Source of the DNA: Clostridium neonatale
GTDB lineage: Bacteria > Bacillota > Clostridia > Clostridiales > Clostridiaceae
Direction: 5' to 3'
Assembly: GCF_001458595.1 (NCBI RefSeq)
Contig: NZ_LN890327.1
Coordinates: 1-53,935 of the forward strand
DNA: 53,935 bases
Positions within the stretch are counted from its first letter, which is position 1. Each line of letters opens with the position of its first letter. A model generated the notes under the pieces. The model saw only the letters and a list, made by a program, of their open reading frames with translations. It searched no databases and had not been told where the DNA came from. Positions 44,652 to 53,759 of this stretch are shown one piece after another. A program made the translations under genes and the position numbers.

Positions 44652-46244
44652 ATGAAGAGTTTAGATAATAAAATTTTAAACTTTGTAAATAAGGTTTCTA
44701 GAAGGATAAAATTAAATTTTTTATTAGATAGATTACTAATGGGGCTTAATGCCTCATTAGCTTTAATTTTAATCATTTTAATAGCATCATCAATAATAAC
44801 TTTTGAATATTCTTATGAGTTATCATTTATAGCACTAATATTAATAATTGCTATAAGCATAGTTGTCGGAATAATGAAAGGACCCAATAAAAATCAGATA
44901 TCATTAATAGTTGATTCAAAAGGATTAGATGAAAGAGTTACAACATCTCTAGAATTTATTAATGATGAGAGTGAAATTGCGATAGCACAGAAAAAAGATA
45001 CCTTAGATAAAATTAGAGACTTTAATATAAAAGAAAAGCTGCCTATAAGAATTAGGAAGCAAGAGATGCTTAGGTTTATAGGTCTTATTATAGCATGCTT
45101 AATAGTTATAGCGATTCCTACAAATGCAAAAAAGGAAGCATCAAAGTTAAGAAACTTTAGAAAAATAAAAAATGAAACAATAGAGAAAATAGAAAAGGAA
45201 GAGGAAAAAGCATTAAAGGTTAATGATTTAACTGAAGAAGAAAAAAAGAAATTAAAGAAGATGTTAGAAGATACCAAAAAAGAAATTAAAGATTTAAATA
45301 AGAGCGATAGCCTTAGTAAACTGATGAATAGGTTGGACAAAAAAATTGAGGGATTAAAAGATGCGGCAAAGTCGGAAAAAGGGAAAAAATTAATAGAAGA
45401 TATAAAGAAAAATATCATTAATGAGCAAAAAACTAAAGTAACTAATGAGGCGCTAAAAAATCTAAATGAAATTAATAAAAGCTTAAAAAATAGTGACAAA
45501 GGAAAAGAAATATTAGAAGCAATGGAATCGGGAAATAAAAATGCATTGGAAACAAAATTGAAGGAATTAAATGATTCTTTAAATAGCTTGAGTGATTCTG
45601 AAAAAAGTAAGCTTTCAACCGCACTTTTAGAAGCTGCATCAAATTTAACAGATGAAGATTTAAAGAACTTACTTGAACAAGCAGCAGAAAATATTTTAGA
45701 TGGGCAATTAGATTCATCAGAAGAATTAGCTAGTGCATTAGCAGAACTATCACAAAGTGCAACTGGAGTAGATCCTTCTTCTAGTGTGAGTGCTAATGGT
45801 AGTTCATCAAATAATTCCAATAATGGAAGTGGCTCTGAATCAGGGCAAGGTAATGGAAAAGGTAGCGGAAGCGGTTCAGGAGCAGGTAGCGGATCTGGTA
45901 ATGGCAATGGGACTGGAATTGGTGCAGGATCTGGTAATGGAGGTGGATGGAATACTGGAAGCAAAAATGGAGTAGAGAATATGGAAGTACCTAATAGTGG
46001 AGAAGAAGTTTTTATTCCAGGAAGAAAAGATGGAAATGATGAAAATTTAACTGGAGATAAAAATAAAGGCGGATCTACACAAAGTATCGAAACCCAAAGT
46101 GGATTAAACTTAGATGGGCAAAAGGTTCAGTATGATAGCATAATCGGAGACTATAGTAAGCAGGAAATAGAATCAATGGATAAATCAACTATTCCACCAA
46201 GTTTACAGGATGTAGTTAAGAACTATTTTAGTGAATTAGAGTAA
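44652..46244 (+). CDS. Membrane protein with coiled coil and Gly/Ser/Asn-rich region
   Basis: A 530-residue protein. Two hydrophobic segments (about 30-52 and 55-75) and a third near 140-155 precede a long Lys/Glu-rich helical region (~165-330), probably coiled coil. Then comes a low-complexity stretch of Gly, Ser and Asn (about 375-440) and a polar C-terminus. The layout resembles the large DUF4175-type membrane proteins of MoxR operons, but I cannot assign a function. The ATG at 44652 lies 6 bases after AGGGTG; a GTG at 44643 is weaker. It sits between the permease and moxR. Confidence 0.8.
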   Translation: MKSLDNKILNFVNKVSRRIKLNFLLDRLLMGLNASLALILIILIASSIITFEYSYELSFIALILIIAISIVVGIMKGPNKNQISLIVDSKGLDERVTTSLEFINDESEIAIAQKKDTLDKIRDFNIKEKLPIRIRKQEMLRFIGLIIACLIVIAIPTNAKKEASKLRNFRKIKNETIEKIEKEEEKALKVNDLTEEEKKKLKKMLEDTKKEIKDLNKSDSLSKLMNRLDKKIEGLKDAAKSEKGKKLIEDIKKNIINEQKTKVTNEALKNLNEINKSLKNSDKGKEILEAMESGNKNALETKLKELNDSLNSLSDSEKSKLSTALLEAASNLTDEDLKNLLEQAAENILDGQLDSSEELASALAELSQSATGVDPSSSVSANGSSSNNSNNGSGSESGQGNGKGSGSGSGAGSGSGNGNGTGIGAGSGNGGGWNTGSKNGVENMEVPNSGEEVFIPGRKDGNDENLTGDKNKGGSTQSIETQSGLNLDGQKVQYDSIIGDYSKQEIESMDKSTIPPSLQDVVKNYFSELE

Positions 46245-46262
46245 GGATAAGGAGAATAAATA

Positions 46263-47243
46263 ATGAGCATAAATGAAGAAATGATTAAGGAAGTGGCTTC
46301 AAAGCTTGAACTATGCAGAAATGAAATTGCAAAAGGCATAATTGGACAAGAAGAGATAGTAAATACAGTATTAATTGCTATTTTTTCAGGCGGAAATGTT
46401 TTATTAGAAGGTATGCCTGGACTTGGAAAAACTCAGCTTGTTAAAACAATTGGAAAAGTATTAAATTTAAAATTTTCAAGAATACAATTTACACCTGACT
46501 TAATGCCAGCGGATGTTGTTGGAACAAATCTAATTGTTAAAGAAAATGATATGACTAAGTTTAAATTTGAAAAGGGTCCTGTATTCACTAATTTACTCTT
46601 AGCAGATGAAATAAACAGGGCAACACCAAAGACTCAATCAGCTTTATTAGAGGCTATGGGAGAAAAATGTGTTACAGTTGGAAAAGAAACATATGAGCTA
46701 CCAAAACCGTTTATGGTTCTAGCAACACAAAATCCAATTGAACAAGAAGGCACATATCCACTTCCAGAAGCACAACTTGATAGATTTCAATTTAAAGTTA
46801 AAGTAGAATTTCCTAAATTAGATGAGCTTAAAAAAATAATGGATTTAACATTATCTAATGAATCTATAGAGATAAATTCAATTTTAAGTGATGATGAAAT
46901 CATAAAAATAAGAGAAATAATATCACAAGTTCCAATGGCAGAACCAGTAAAGGAATATGCTCTGAAATTAATACTTGCAACTCATCCAGAAGTCGATGAA
47001 GGACATCCAATTGTAAAAAAATATGTTGAAGCAGGTGTGAGTCCAAGAGCAGCTCAAGGATTATTTAGTGGTGCAAAAGTAAGAGCAATAATGAAGGGAA
47101 GACTTAATGTATCTTTTGATGATATTAAGGAAATTGCTTATCCAATATTAAGACATAGGATAATATTAAATTTTGAAGCTATTACTGAAGGAATAAATGA
47201 AGAATTTATAATTGATAAAATTTTAGAAGATTTACAAATATAG
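46263..47243 (+). CDS. MoxR-family AAA+ ATPase
   Basis: A 326-residue AAA+ protein: Walker A GMPGLGKTQ, Walker B LLADEINRATPKTQSALLEAM, sensor segment ATQNPIEQEGTYPLPEAQLDRF, and the C-terminal lid with VSPRAAQGL. MoxR ATPases act as chaperones that insert metals or mature protein complexes, and they nearly always neighbour DUF58 and VWA proteins, as here. AAGGAG lies 7 bases before the ATG. A 725-base insertion separates it from its usual DUF58 partner. Confidence 0.95.
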   Translation: MSINEEMIKEVASKLELCRNEIAKGIIGQEEIVNTVLIAIFSGGNVLLEGMPGLGKTQLVKTIGKVLNLKFSRIQFTPDLMPADVVGTNLIVKENDMTKFKFEKGPVFTNLLLADEINRATPKTQSALLEAMGEKCVTVGKETYELPKPFMVLATQNPIEQEGTYPLPEAQLDRFQFKVKVEFPKLDELKKIMDLTLSNESIEINSILSDDEIIKIREIISQVPMAEPVKEYALKLILATHPEVDEGHPIVKKYVEAGVSPRAAQGLFSGAKVRAIMKGRLNVSFDDIKEIAYPILRHRIILNFEAITEGINEEFIIDKILEDLQI

Positions 47244-47346
47244 AAGTGAAATTTAAAAAAGTTGTAGTTTAAATAATAGATGCAAATTGAAATAAAAATA
47301 ATGCTTAAAAATATTGCATAATATTTTGGAATAAAGTAAAATGTCC

Positions 47347-47434
47347 AGAATTTAAGAATTTAAGAATTTAAGAATTTAAGAATTTAAGAATTTAAGAATT
47401 TAAGAATTTAAGAATTTAAGAATTTAAGAATTTA
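47347..47434 (+). repeat. Octanucleotide tandem repeat, 11 perfect copies
   Basis: AGAATTTA is repeated 11 times without error over 88 bases, then grades into TATTCTTAAGAATTTG. It lies between moxR and the structured element. Perfect identity suggests recent expansion by slippage. Confidence 0.95.
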
Positions 47435-47628
47435 TATTCTTAAGAATTTGCTTATTTTATGGGGATTAGAAGGAATTATTATAAAGGAAACACCTACTCA
47501 TATACATTCGTAGGTGTAAGCGATTCGCACCAAATGCAAGATTTGGGCTCTCTGCTTAAGGAAACATCTTCATCGGTAGATGAAGATGGGCTATACTGCT
47601 AGGCTCATACCTCACCAAGCATTATATT
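47424..47628 (+). repeat. Structured repeat element, modules in order B-A
   Basis: The leader (47432-47483) aligns with that of the copy at 31775 through GGAATTATT. Module B (47484-47559) comes first, with ACACCTAC...GTAGGTGT and TAAGC...GCTTA; module A (47558-47627) follows, with ACATCTTCATC...GATGAAGAT and a GGGCTATA...TATA stem. The order is the reverse of the other full copy. It ends just before the ribosome site of the DUF3781 gene. Confidence 0.75.
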
Positions 47629-47644
47629 CAGAGGAGTTTTAATT

Positions 47645-47896
47645 ATGGAGAATAGTGAAATATTACTTTCAAATTTACATAAAGTGCATACTACTAAAAT
47701 GGGTATTGATAGAATAAAAGAGAATCTTAATTTAGATATAGATGATGTTGTTGAATGGTGTAAAACTAAAATTAAGGATTCTAATTGTTCTGTATCGCGA
47801 AAGGGAAAGAATTGGTATGCTGTTATTGATAGTTGCATAATAACAGTTAATGCTTATAGTTACACAATTATTACTGCTCATAAAGTAAAAAAATAA
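47645..47896 (+). CDS. DUF3781 protein
   Basis: An 83-residue protein. It matches DUF3781 as I remember it: a start region LHKVHTTKMGIDRIKENL, VVEWCK, SRKGKNWYAVID and a closing ITVNAYSYTIITAHK. The function is unknown. AGAGGAG lies 9 bases before the ATG, at the very edge of the structured element. It is foreign to MoxR operons in my experience and interrupts moxR and DUF58, so it probably arrived together with the repeats. Confidence 0.8.
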   Translation: MENSEILLSNLHKVHTTKMGIDRIKENLNLDIDDVVEWCKTKIKDSNCSVSRKGKNWYAVIDSCIITVNAYSYTIITAHKVKK

Positions 47897-47968
47897 AAAT
47901 GTGAATAGATAGTAGTTCTATAAGCAAGTCACATTAATATTGGAAAGGACTAATTAGGTTCAACAATT

Positions 47969-48853
47969 ATGGAAGAAAGAATTTTTGATGAAGATTTTTT
48001 TGCAAGGCTAAATAAAATAAATTTAAATATAAATCTAAGATTGTCAAATGGAATGCAAGGTGGAAGAAAATCTAAAGCAAAGGGAGCATCAGTTGAGTTC
48101 TCAGATTTTAGGGAGTATACATATGGAGATGATTTTAGGCGAATAGATTGGAATGCTTATGGAAGATTTGATAAGCTGTTTATAAAAATATTCATGGAAG
48201 AAAGAGAAGGAATATTTAATTTATTTTTAGATAAAAGCAAATCTATGGATTTTGGAAAGAAAAGTAAGAAGAAAACTGCGCTTCAAGTATTAGGTGCTTT
48301 ATCTTATATAGCAATGAATAATCTAGATAGAGTTTATATTAATATAGCCAGTGAAGAAAATTTATCATTACTGCCAAGCTCAAATGGGAAAAAAGGATTT
48401 CAGATGCTTTTAAAAGAACTCGAAAAAATTGAGTTTAGCGGAAAAACAGAACTTTCAAAGGCGATTTGTAAAAGAAAAATTAACAATAAGGGTGTATCGA
48501 TTGTAGTTTCAGATTTTTTTAACAATGAAGGCGTTGAATCGTTAGAGGAAGGTATAAAATATTTAGCTTATAAAAAACAGCAGATAGTCTTAATTCAAGT
48601 TTTATGTGAAGAGGAGGAAAATCCTTCATTAGAAGAAGAAGTGACATTAATTGATTCTGAAACTAAAGAAAAGATTAAATTAAATCTTAATTATAAAATG
48701 ATACAAGCTTATAAGGATGAATTAAAAAAATATAATGAGCGATTAGAAAAATTAGTAATGAAATATGGTGGGATTTTAGTTACTGTAAACACAAATAAAA
48801 GTATAGAAGAAATAATATTAAATGATTTTGGAAAGAAAAAAATTATATATTAA
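47969..48853 (+). CDS. DUF58 protein of the MoxR operon
   Basis: A 294-residue protein with the DUF58 hallmark FREYTYGDDFRRIDWNAYGR, abridged as DDFRRIDWNA, near residue 50-65, and a VWA-like fold after it (FLDKSKSMDFG, a DxSxS metal site). It has no membrane segment. DUF58 proteins associate with MoxR ATPases and membrane VWA proteins. The ribosome site is weak (AGG 10 bases before the ATG), perhaps because the original junction with moxR was changed by the insertion. Confidence 0.9.
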   Translation: MEERIFDEDFFARLNKINLNINLRLSNGMQGGRKSKAKGASVEFSDFREYTYGDDFRRIDWNAYGRFDKLFIKIFMEEREGIFNLFLDKSKSMDFGKKSKKKTALQVLGALSYIAMNNLDRVYINIASEENLSLLPSSNGKKGFQMLLKELEKIEFSGKTELSKAICKRKINNKGVSIVVSDFFNNEGVESLEEGIKYLAYKKQQIVLIQVLCEEEENPSLEEEVTLIDSETKEKIKLNLNYKMIQAYKDELKKYNERLEKLVMKYGGILVTVNTNKSIEEIILNDFGKKKIIY

Positions 48854-48876
48854 TGAGCGAAAGGATTGGATGAAGT

Positions 48877-50649
48877 TTGGGGATTACAAATCTGTGGCCC
48901 TTAGGATTACTTAGTATAATTCCAGTAGTAATTTTACTTTATATATTAAAAAGAAAATATAAGGAAAAGGAAATATCATCTTCTTTGCTTTGGAAGGAAG
49001 CATATAAAAATACACAAGCTAATACTCCTTGGGAAAAATTAAAAGTGAATATTATGATGATTATTCAAATAGCAATATTTTTAATATTAATTTTCTCAGT
49101 GATGAAGCCCTTTTTAAAGTTTGGTGGAAAAGAATATAAAAATTTAATTGTTGTTATAGATAATACGGCAAGCATGAGTACTTTATATGAAGATGATAAA
49201 AGCAGATTAAACGAAGCTAAAGAACTTTCAAGAGAATATATTAAATCAATAAATTATGATACCAATAACTTCATAATTAAGTATGATGGAAACTCTAAAT
49301 ATGAATCTGTAAGTAGTCTTAATGACATACAACAAGGATATGGTACTGGTGATATTAATGAAATATTGCCTTACATACGTTCAATGGGGGAAGGTCTTGG
49401 TGGATACGAAGTTTTAATTATAAGTGATAAAAATATTAATTTGGGAGATATAAACGGAAGAACTATTTCTTTAGCTAACAGTGGAGAAAATGCTGCTATA
49501 AGCAATATATCTCATAAAGTTGTAGATAAAGAAATTCAAGTTATAGCTACTATAACTAATACTGGTGAAGAGCATTATAATGGAGATTTTTCGCTATATA
49601 ATGGTTCACAACTACTAGAAGTAACTTCTTTAGATCTGCCAAAAGGAGAAAGTATAACTTTAAATTATACTTTGGATAATTATGATGGAGATTATATTAA
49701 GGGTGAATTATCTAAAAAGGACTTAATAATTGATGATAATGTTTATTATGATGTTATAGAAAATGAAAAAAGTAAAAAAGTTTTATTAGTAACAGAAAAG
49801 AATGTATTTTTGGAAAAAGCATTAAATACCATAGAAAATATTGAATTATATAAAACAAACGATATCTCAAATATAACAGATGAAAAGTATGATTTATATA
49901 TATTTGATAATGTTACTCCAGAAAGTATACCTTCTAGTGGAAATGTGCTATTTGTAAATCCTGATTCTAATGAATTTTTTAGCGTTGAAGATAAAAATAA
50001 AGTGGGAGAAGCAGTTGGACAAAAAGATACATTATCTAAATATGTTTCAAATATGAAATTTACAGTCTCAAGTTATAAAAATATCAAAGTACCATACTAT
50101 GGTAAGGCTTTATTAAATGTCAATGATGATGTTATTGGATTTTTAGGAGAAAACAATGGAAGAAAAATAGCAGCATTAGGATTTGATATTCATAATAGTG
50201 ATGTTGCACTTAAAAAGGAATTTCCTATTTTTATTTATGAATTAGGAGAGCAATTGATTGAAGGCGGACTTTTATATAAACACAACTATAAATGTGGAGA
50301 AGATATTATAGTAAAAGGAACTTCACAAGCAGAAAGTTTAGAGATAACATCGCCAAGTAAAAAAGTAAAAGAAATAATGCCAGGCTCAAATTATAATAAC
50401 GTAAATGAGATTGGAGTATATAGAGTAATAGAAAAGCAAAGTGGCGAAGAAAAATTAAAAGAAGCATTTTCTATTAATTTTCCATCAGAAAGTGAAAGTA
50501 ATGTTAGTAGTGAGGCTGTAAGCCAAACAAGCAATTTAGAAAATGAGAGCAAAACTTTACGAAAAGGGTTAAATTTGATGCCACTACTTTTATTATTCGC
50601 TTTAATAGGATTAATCACTGAATATATATTGTACTTAAAAGGAAATTAG
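48877..50649 (+). CDS. BatA-like membrane protein with VWA domain
   Basis: A 590-residue protein. Two N-terminal membrane segments (about 7-23 and 59-80) flank a short basic loop with a WEKLK motif; a VWA-like domain follows with VVIDNTASMS (DxTxS metal site), then a beta-rich region and an amidotransferase-like segment; a C-terminal membrane helix lies near 565-585. It is the BatA/CoxE-type partner of MoxR and DUF58. The start is TTG; GGATG is close upstream. The next gene follows directly. Confidence 0.85.
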   Translation: MGITNLWPLGLLSIIPVVILLYILKRKYKEKEISSSLLWKEAYKNTQANTPWEKLKVNIMMIIQIAIFLILIFSVMKPFLKFGGKEYKNLIVVIDNTASMSTLYEDDKSRLNEAKELSREYIKSINYDTNNFIIKYDGNSKYESVSSLNDIQQGYGTGDINEILPYIRSMGEGLGGYEVLIISDKNINLGDINGRTISLANSGENAAISNISHKVVDKEIQVIATITNTGEEHYNGDFSLYNGSQLLEVTSLDLPKGESITLNYTLDNYDGDYIKGELSKKDLIIDDNVYYDVIENEKSKKVLLVTEKNVFLEKALNTIENIELYKTNDISNITDEKYDLYIFDNVTPESIPSSGNVLFVNPDSNEFFSVEDKNKVGEAVGQKDTLSKYVSNMKFTVSSYKNIKVPYYGKALLNVNDDVIGFLGENNGRKIAALGFDIHNSDVALKKEFPIFIYELGEQLIEGGLLYKHNYKCGEDIIVKGTSQAESLEITSPSKKVKEIMPGSNYNNVNEIGVYRVIEKQSGEEKLKEAFSINFPSESESNVSSEAVSQTSNLENESKTLRKGLNLMPLLLLFALIGLITEYILYLKGN

Positions 50650-50658
50650 GTGTCGCTT

Positions 50659-53430
50659 ATGGGAATAGAAATAACAAGAGCATATGCATTAGTATTAATA
50701 CCGGTGATGTTATTAATTTTTTATTTGATTTCGAAGAAATTGAATGGAGTAGTTAGAAAAGATAAACTTGTATTAATAAGCAGAATATTAATTTTAATTC
50801 TTATTATATTAGGAGTTTCTGATATAACCATAAATTTAAAAGGAAAGAATATTGAAACTATATTTTTATTAGATGTCTCAGAAAGTATGAGTGAATTTAA
50901 AGATGAAGGGTTGAAATTTATAGATAATTCACTAAAAGAGCAGCCTAATCACAATAAATGTGGAGTAATTTTGTTTGGAGACAATGCATCTGTGGATAAA
51001 TACATGGACGCTTCTAAAAATTATGAAGAATTTAAATCATCACCGATTACTATAGCAACTAATATTGAAGAAGCGATAAACTCATCTTTTTCTTTGTTTG
51101 ATAAAAGATCATCAAAAAGACTTATTCTTATAACTGATGGTGAAGAAAATAAAGGTGATATGCTAAAGACAGTCAATTTACTTAAGAAAGAAAATGTAGA
51201 TTTGAAGGTATACAATGTTGATAATTTTAAAGGTGATGAAGTTTATATTGATAACGTAAGTGTACCTGATAATATTTCAATAGGTGAAGAATTTTCAGTT
51301 ATTACTAAGATACAATCCAATATTCAGACAAAAGTTAAGCTTACACTATTTTCAGGAAGAGATAAAAAAGGTGAACAAGAGGTAGAAGTACAAAAAGGTG
51401 AAAACACATTTGTCTTTAAAGATGTTCAGACTTCAGGTGGATTTAAATCATATAGGGTTTTGATAGAACCTGAAAAAGATAATAATAGCAGAAATAATGA
51501 ATATAGCTGCTTTACAAATGTAATTTCAAAGCCGAATATTTTAGTAATAGAAGGAACTAAAAATAGTGCTTTAGGTGTAGTAGAAGCGTTAAAAGCAGCC
51601 AATAGTGAATTTACAGTAATATCTGGAGAGGCTACACCAAAGACCTTAAATGAAATGCTCCAATATAAAACCATTGTTCTTTGTGATGTTCATATTGATG
51701 ATTTAGGAATTGGTTTTGTAGATAACATAGAAAATTACGTTAAAGAATATGGCGGAGGATTAGTTACATTTGGTGGAGAAAATTCTTATGCATTGGGTGG
51801 ATATAAAGATACAAATTTGGAAAAAGTATTACCTGTAAACATGTATAAGAAGGGAAAAAATGAAATACCTAAAATAAGTATAAGCCTTGTAATAGATAAA
51901 TCAGGAAGTATGAGTTCTGGTGATGGAAGTGTAAGTAAACTAACTTTAGCTAAAGAAGCAGCAATGAAATCATTGGATAATTTAAGGTCAACTGATGAAA
52001 TAAGTGTTGTGGCATTTGATGATAAATATCAAAGAGTTGTTGATAGACAAAATGTTAATGATAAAGAAGGAATTAAAGAACTTATCTCAGGAATTGGTGA
52101 AGGTGGGGGAACATCTATATATCCAGCTTTAAATGAAGCTTATGCAATTCAATCTGAAAGTAATGCTAAAATAAAACACATCATCCTTTTAACTGATGGC
52201 CAAGATGGATTTGGATTAAGCAATTATGAAGATTTACTCAATAACATAAATAATGCTGGAATAACACTATCAACAGTTTCTGTTGGAGAAGATGCAGATT
52301 CAAATCTTCTTGATGAGTTAGCAGCTGAAGGAAATGGAAGAACTTATCATACAGATAGATTTACTGATATACCTAGAATATTTGCAAAAGAGGTACTATT
52401 ATCTACAGGAACTTATATTATTAATGAAGAATTTACGCCTAAGCTTGTTAGTAACAATGAAGTGATGAATGGAGTTTTAGATGAAAATTATATTCCATCA
52501 TTACTTGGATATGTAGGAACATCTAAAAAAGATAAGGCCATAGAAGTTCTATGTTCAAGTCATGATGAGCCTATACTTGCAGTGTGGCAATATGGAATAG
52601 GCAAGAGTGCAAGCTGGACTTCTGATATTAATGGTCAGTGGAGTGGAAACTTTTTAACATGGGATAAGGGTGCTCAATTAATAAAGAATATAATTTACTG
52701 GACAATAGAAGATCTTAGCAATGAAGGAAAGCTTTCAATTACTCAGGATGGAAATGAGGCAGTTGTAGAATTCTATACCGATTCTGCTAAAAATGGATCC
52801 AAAGTAAATGCGGTTTATAATGGTGAAAATAATCAAAGTGGAAAGTTTGAATTAATACAAAAAGAACCAGGAAAGTATGTTGGAAGAGTTGAATTAAAAG
52901 ACCTTGGATTTTATAACTTTAATGTAAGAGAAGAAAGTGATGGACAAGTGATAAATAATTATAATGGCGCTCTCTCACTTCAATATTCTAATGAATTTAA
53001 ATTTAATAATAACAAAGAAAAACTAAATACATTGGTAAATGAACTTGATGGAAGATTTATTAATAAGCCTAAAGAAGTGTTTTTAGGAGAAATGAAATCA
53101 TCAATTAAGCCAGTTAACTTAACAATACCGTTAGTAATTTTAGCAATATTTTTATTTTTATTGGATATAGTTTATAGAAGATTAAATTTAGATTTATGGA
53201 CATATATTAATAAGATAAATCTCAAAATTAATAAGAATCATACAAATAAGAAAGTAAAAAGGGCTGTAATAGAAAGAGATGTTAAGATAAATGAGAAACA
53301 AGATTCTATAAAAACAGATAATAAAGAAAATACTCAAGTTAAACATCAGAAGAGAGCTGAAAAAAATAAGAAAGACAAAACTGAAATACTTGATACATCA
53401 GCATTATTAAAAAATAAAAATAAGAGATAA
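50659..53430 (+). CDS. Large membrane protein with two VWA domains and an amidotransferase-like domain
   Basis: A 923-residue protein. Membrane helices at about 6-24 and 40-56; VWA domain 1 (FLLDVSESMSE; a degenerate MIDAS) at ~70-230; a beta region; an amidotransferase-1-like domain near 300-370 (YGGGLVTFGGENSYALGG); VWA domain 2 with a classical MIDAS, VIDKSGSMS, at ~410-590; a C-terminal helix near 815-835; then a Lys/Asn/Glu-rich cytosolic tail. MIDAS domains bind metal and protein ligands. I chose the ATG at 50659, 6 bases after AGGTG; a GTG at 50650 overlaps that site. Confidence 0.88.
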   Translation: MGIEITRAYALVLIPVMLLIFYLISKKLNGVVRKDKLVLISRILILILIILGVSDITINLKGKNIETIFLLDVSESMSEFKDEGLKFIDNSLKEQPNHNKCGVILFGDNASVDKYMDASKNYEEFKSSPITIATNIEEAINSSFSLFDKRSSKRLILITDGEENKGDMLKTVNLLKKENVDLKVYNVDNFKGDEVYIDNVSVPDNISIGEEFSVITKIQSNIQTKVKLTLFSGRDKKGEQEVEVQKGENTFVFKDVQTSGGFKSYRVLIEPEKDNNSRNNEYSCFTNVISKPNILVIEGTKNSALGVVEALKAANSEFTVISGEATPKTLNEMLQYKTIVLCDVHIDDLGIGFVDNIENYVKEYGGGLVTFGGENSYALGGYKDTNLEKVLPVNMYKKGKNEIPKISISLVIDKSGSMSSGDGSVSKLTLAKEAAMKSLDNLRSTDEISVVAFDDKYQRVVDRQNVNDKEGIKELISGIGEGGGTSIYPALNEAYAIQSESNAKIKHIILLTDGQDGFGLSNYEDLLNNINNAGITLSTVSVGEDADSNLLDELAAEGNGRTYHTDRFTDIPRIFAKEVLLSTGTYIINEEFTPKLVSNNEVMNGVLDENYIPSLLGYVGTSKKDKAIEVLCSSHDEPILAVWQYGIGKSASWTSDINGQWSGNFLTWDKGAQLIKNIIYWTIEDLSNEGKLSITQDGNEAVVEFYTDSAKNGSKVNAVYNGENNQSGKFELIQKEPGKYVGRVELKDLGFYNFNVREESDGQVINNYNGALSLQYSNEFKFNNNKEKLNTLVNELDGRFINKPKEVFLGEMKSSIKPVNLTIPLVILAIFLFLLDIVYRRLNLDLWTYINKINLKINKNHTNKKVKRAVIERDVKINEKQDSIKTDNKENTQVKHQKRAEKNKKDKTEILDTSALLKNKNKR

Positions 53431-53433
53431 AGC

Positions 53434-53470
53434 AAAAAAGATTAATGATTTTATATCATTAATCTTTTTT
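53434..53470. terminator. Bidirectional terminator
   Basis: AAAAAAGATTAATGA and TCATTAATCTTTTTT are exact complements around 7 bases. It serves both the VWA operon (+) and rpmE (-). Confidence 0.93.
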
Positions 53471-53488
53471 ATTTTCAATAAAAAAGTC

Positions 53489-53692
53489 TTATTTAAGACC
53501 AAATCTCTTATTGAATTTGTCAACTCTACCGCCAACATCAACGATTTTTTGCTTACCAGTGAAGAATGGGTGGCATTTAGAGCATATTTCAACTTTAAGT
53601 TCTTCTTTAACAGAACCAGTTGTAAAAGTGTTTCCACATGCGCACTTAACCACTGCATCGTGATGGTATTCTGGATGTATGCCTTCTCTCAT
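53489..53692 (-). CDS. rpmE: 50S ribosomal protein L31, zinc-binding type
   Basis: A 67-residue protein typical of L31 ([10 protein letters not shown] start, [23 protein letters not shown]). Cys17, Cys37 and Cys40 with Cys19 form the zinc site of the C+ form. It joins the central protuberance of the large subunit. The ATG at 53692 follows GAGGTG by 6 bases; an upstream in-frame ATG at 53710 overlaps no site. It has its own consensus promoter. In Firmicutes it usually follows rho directly, but here 14.5 kb lies between. Confidence 0.97.
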   Translation of the reverse strand: MREGIHPEYHHDAVVKCACGNTFTTGSVKEELKVEICSKCHPFFTGKQKIVDVGGRVDKFNKRFGLK

Positions 53693-53729
53693 ATTTTTCA
53701 CCTCTTTCACGAATTCATAACTATTTGAT

Positions 53730-53758
53730 TATAGCACGATAATTATGTAGCGTCAATA
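53730..53758 (-). promoter_or_regulatory. Sigma-A promoter of rpmE
   Basis: On the minus strand: TTGACG (complement of 53753-53758), 17 bases ending TGC, then TATAAT (complement of 53730-53735). Extended -10 and a single mismatch in the -35. Confidence 0.85.
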
Positions 53759-53759
53759 A

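Noticed and set aside
44894..45964. Long minus-strand open frame opposite the coiled-coil membrane protein
   Set aside because: It is antisense to a Lys/Glu- and Gly/Ser-rich gene; its Pro/Leu/Phe-rich product has no ribosome site or domain and mirrors the codon bias of the real gene.
47347..47434. CRISPR array
   Set aside because: The unit is 8 bases with no spacers; it is a simple tandem repeat, and no cas genes are present.
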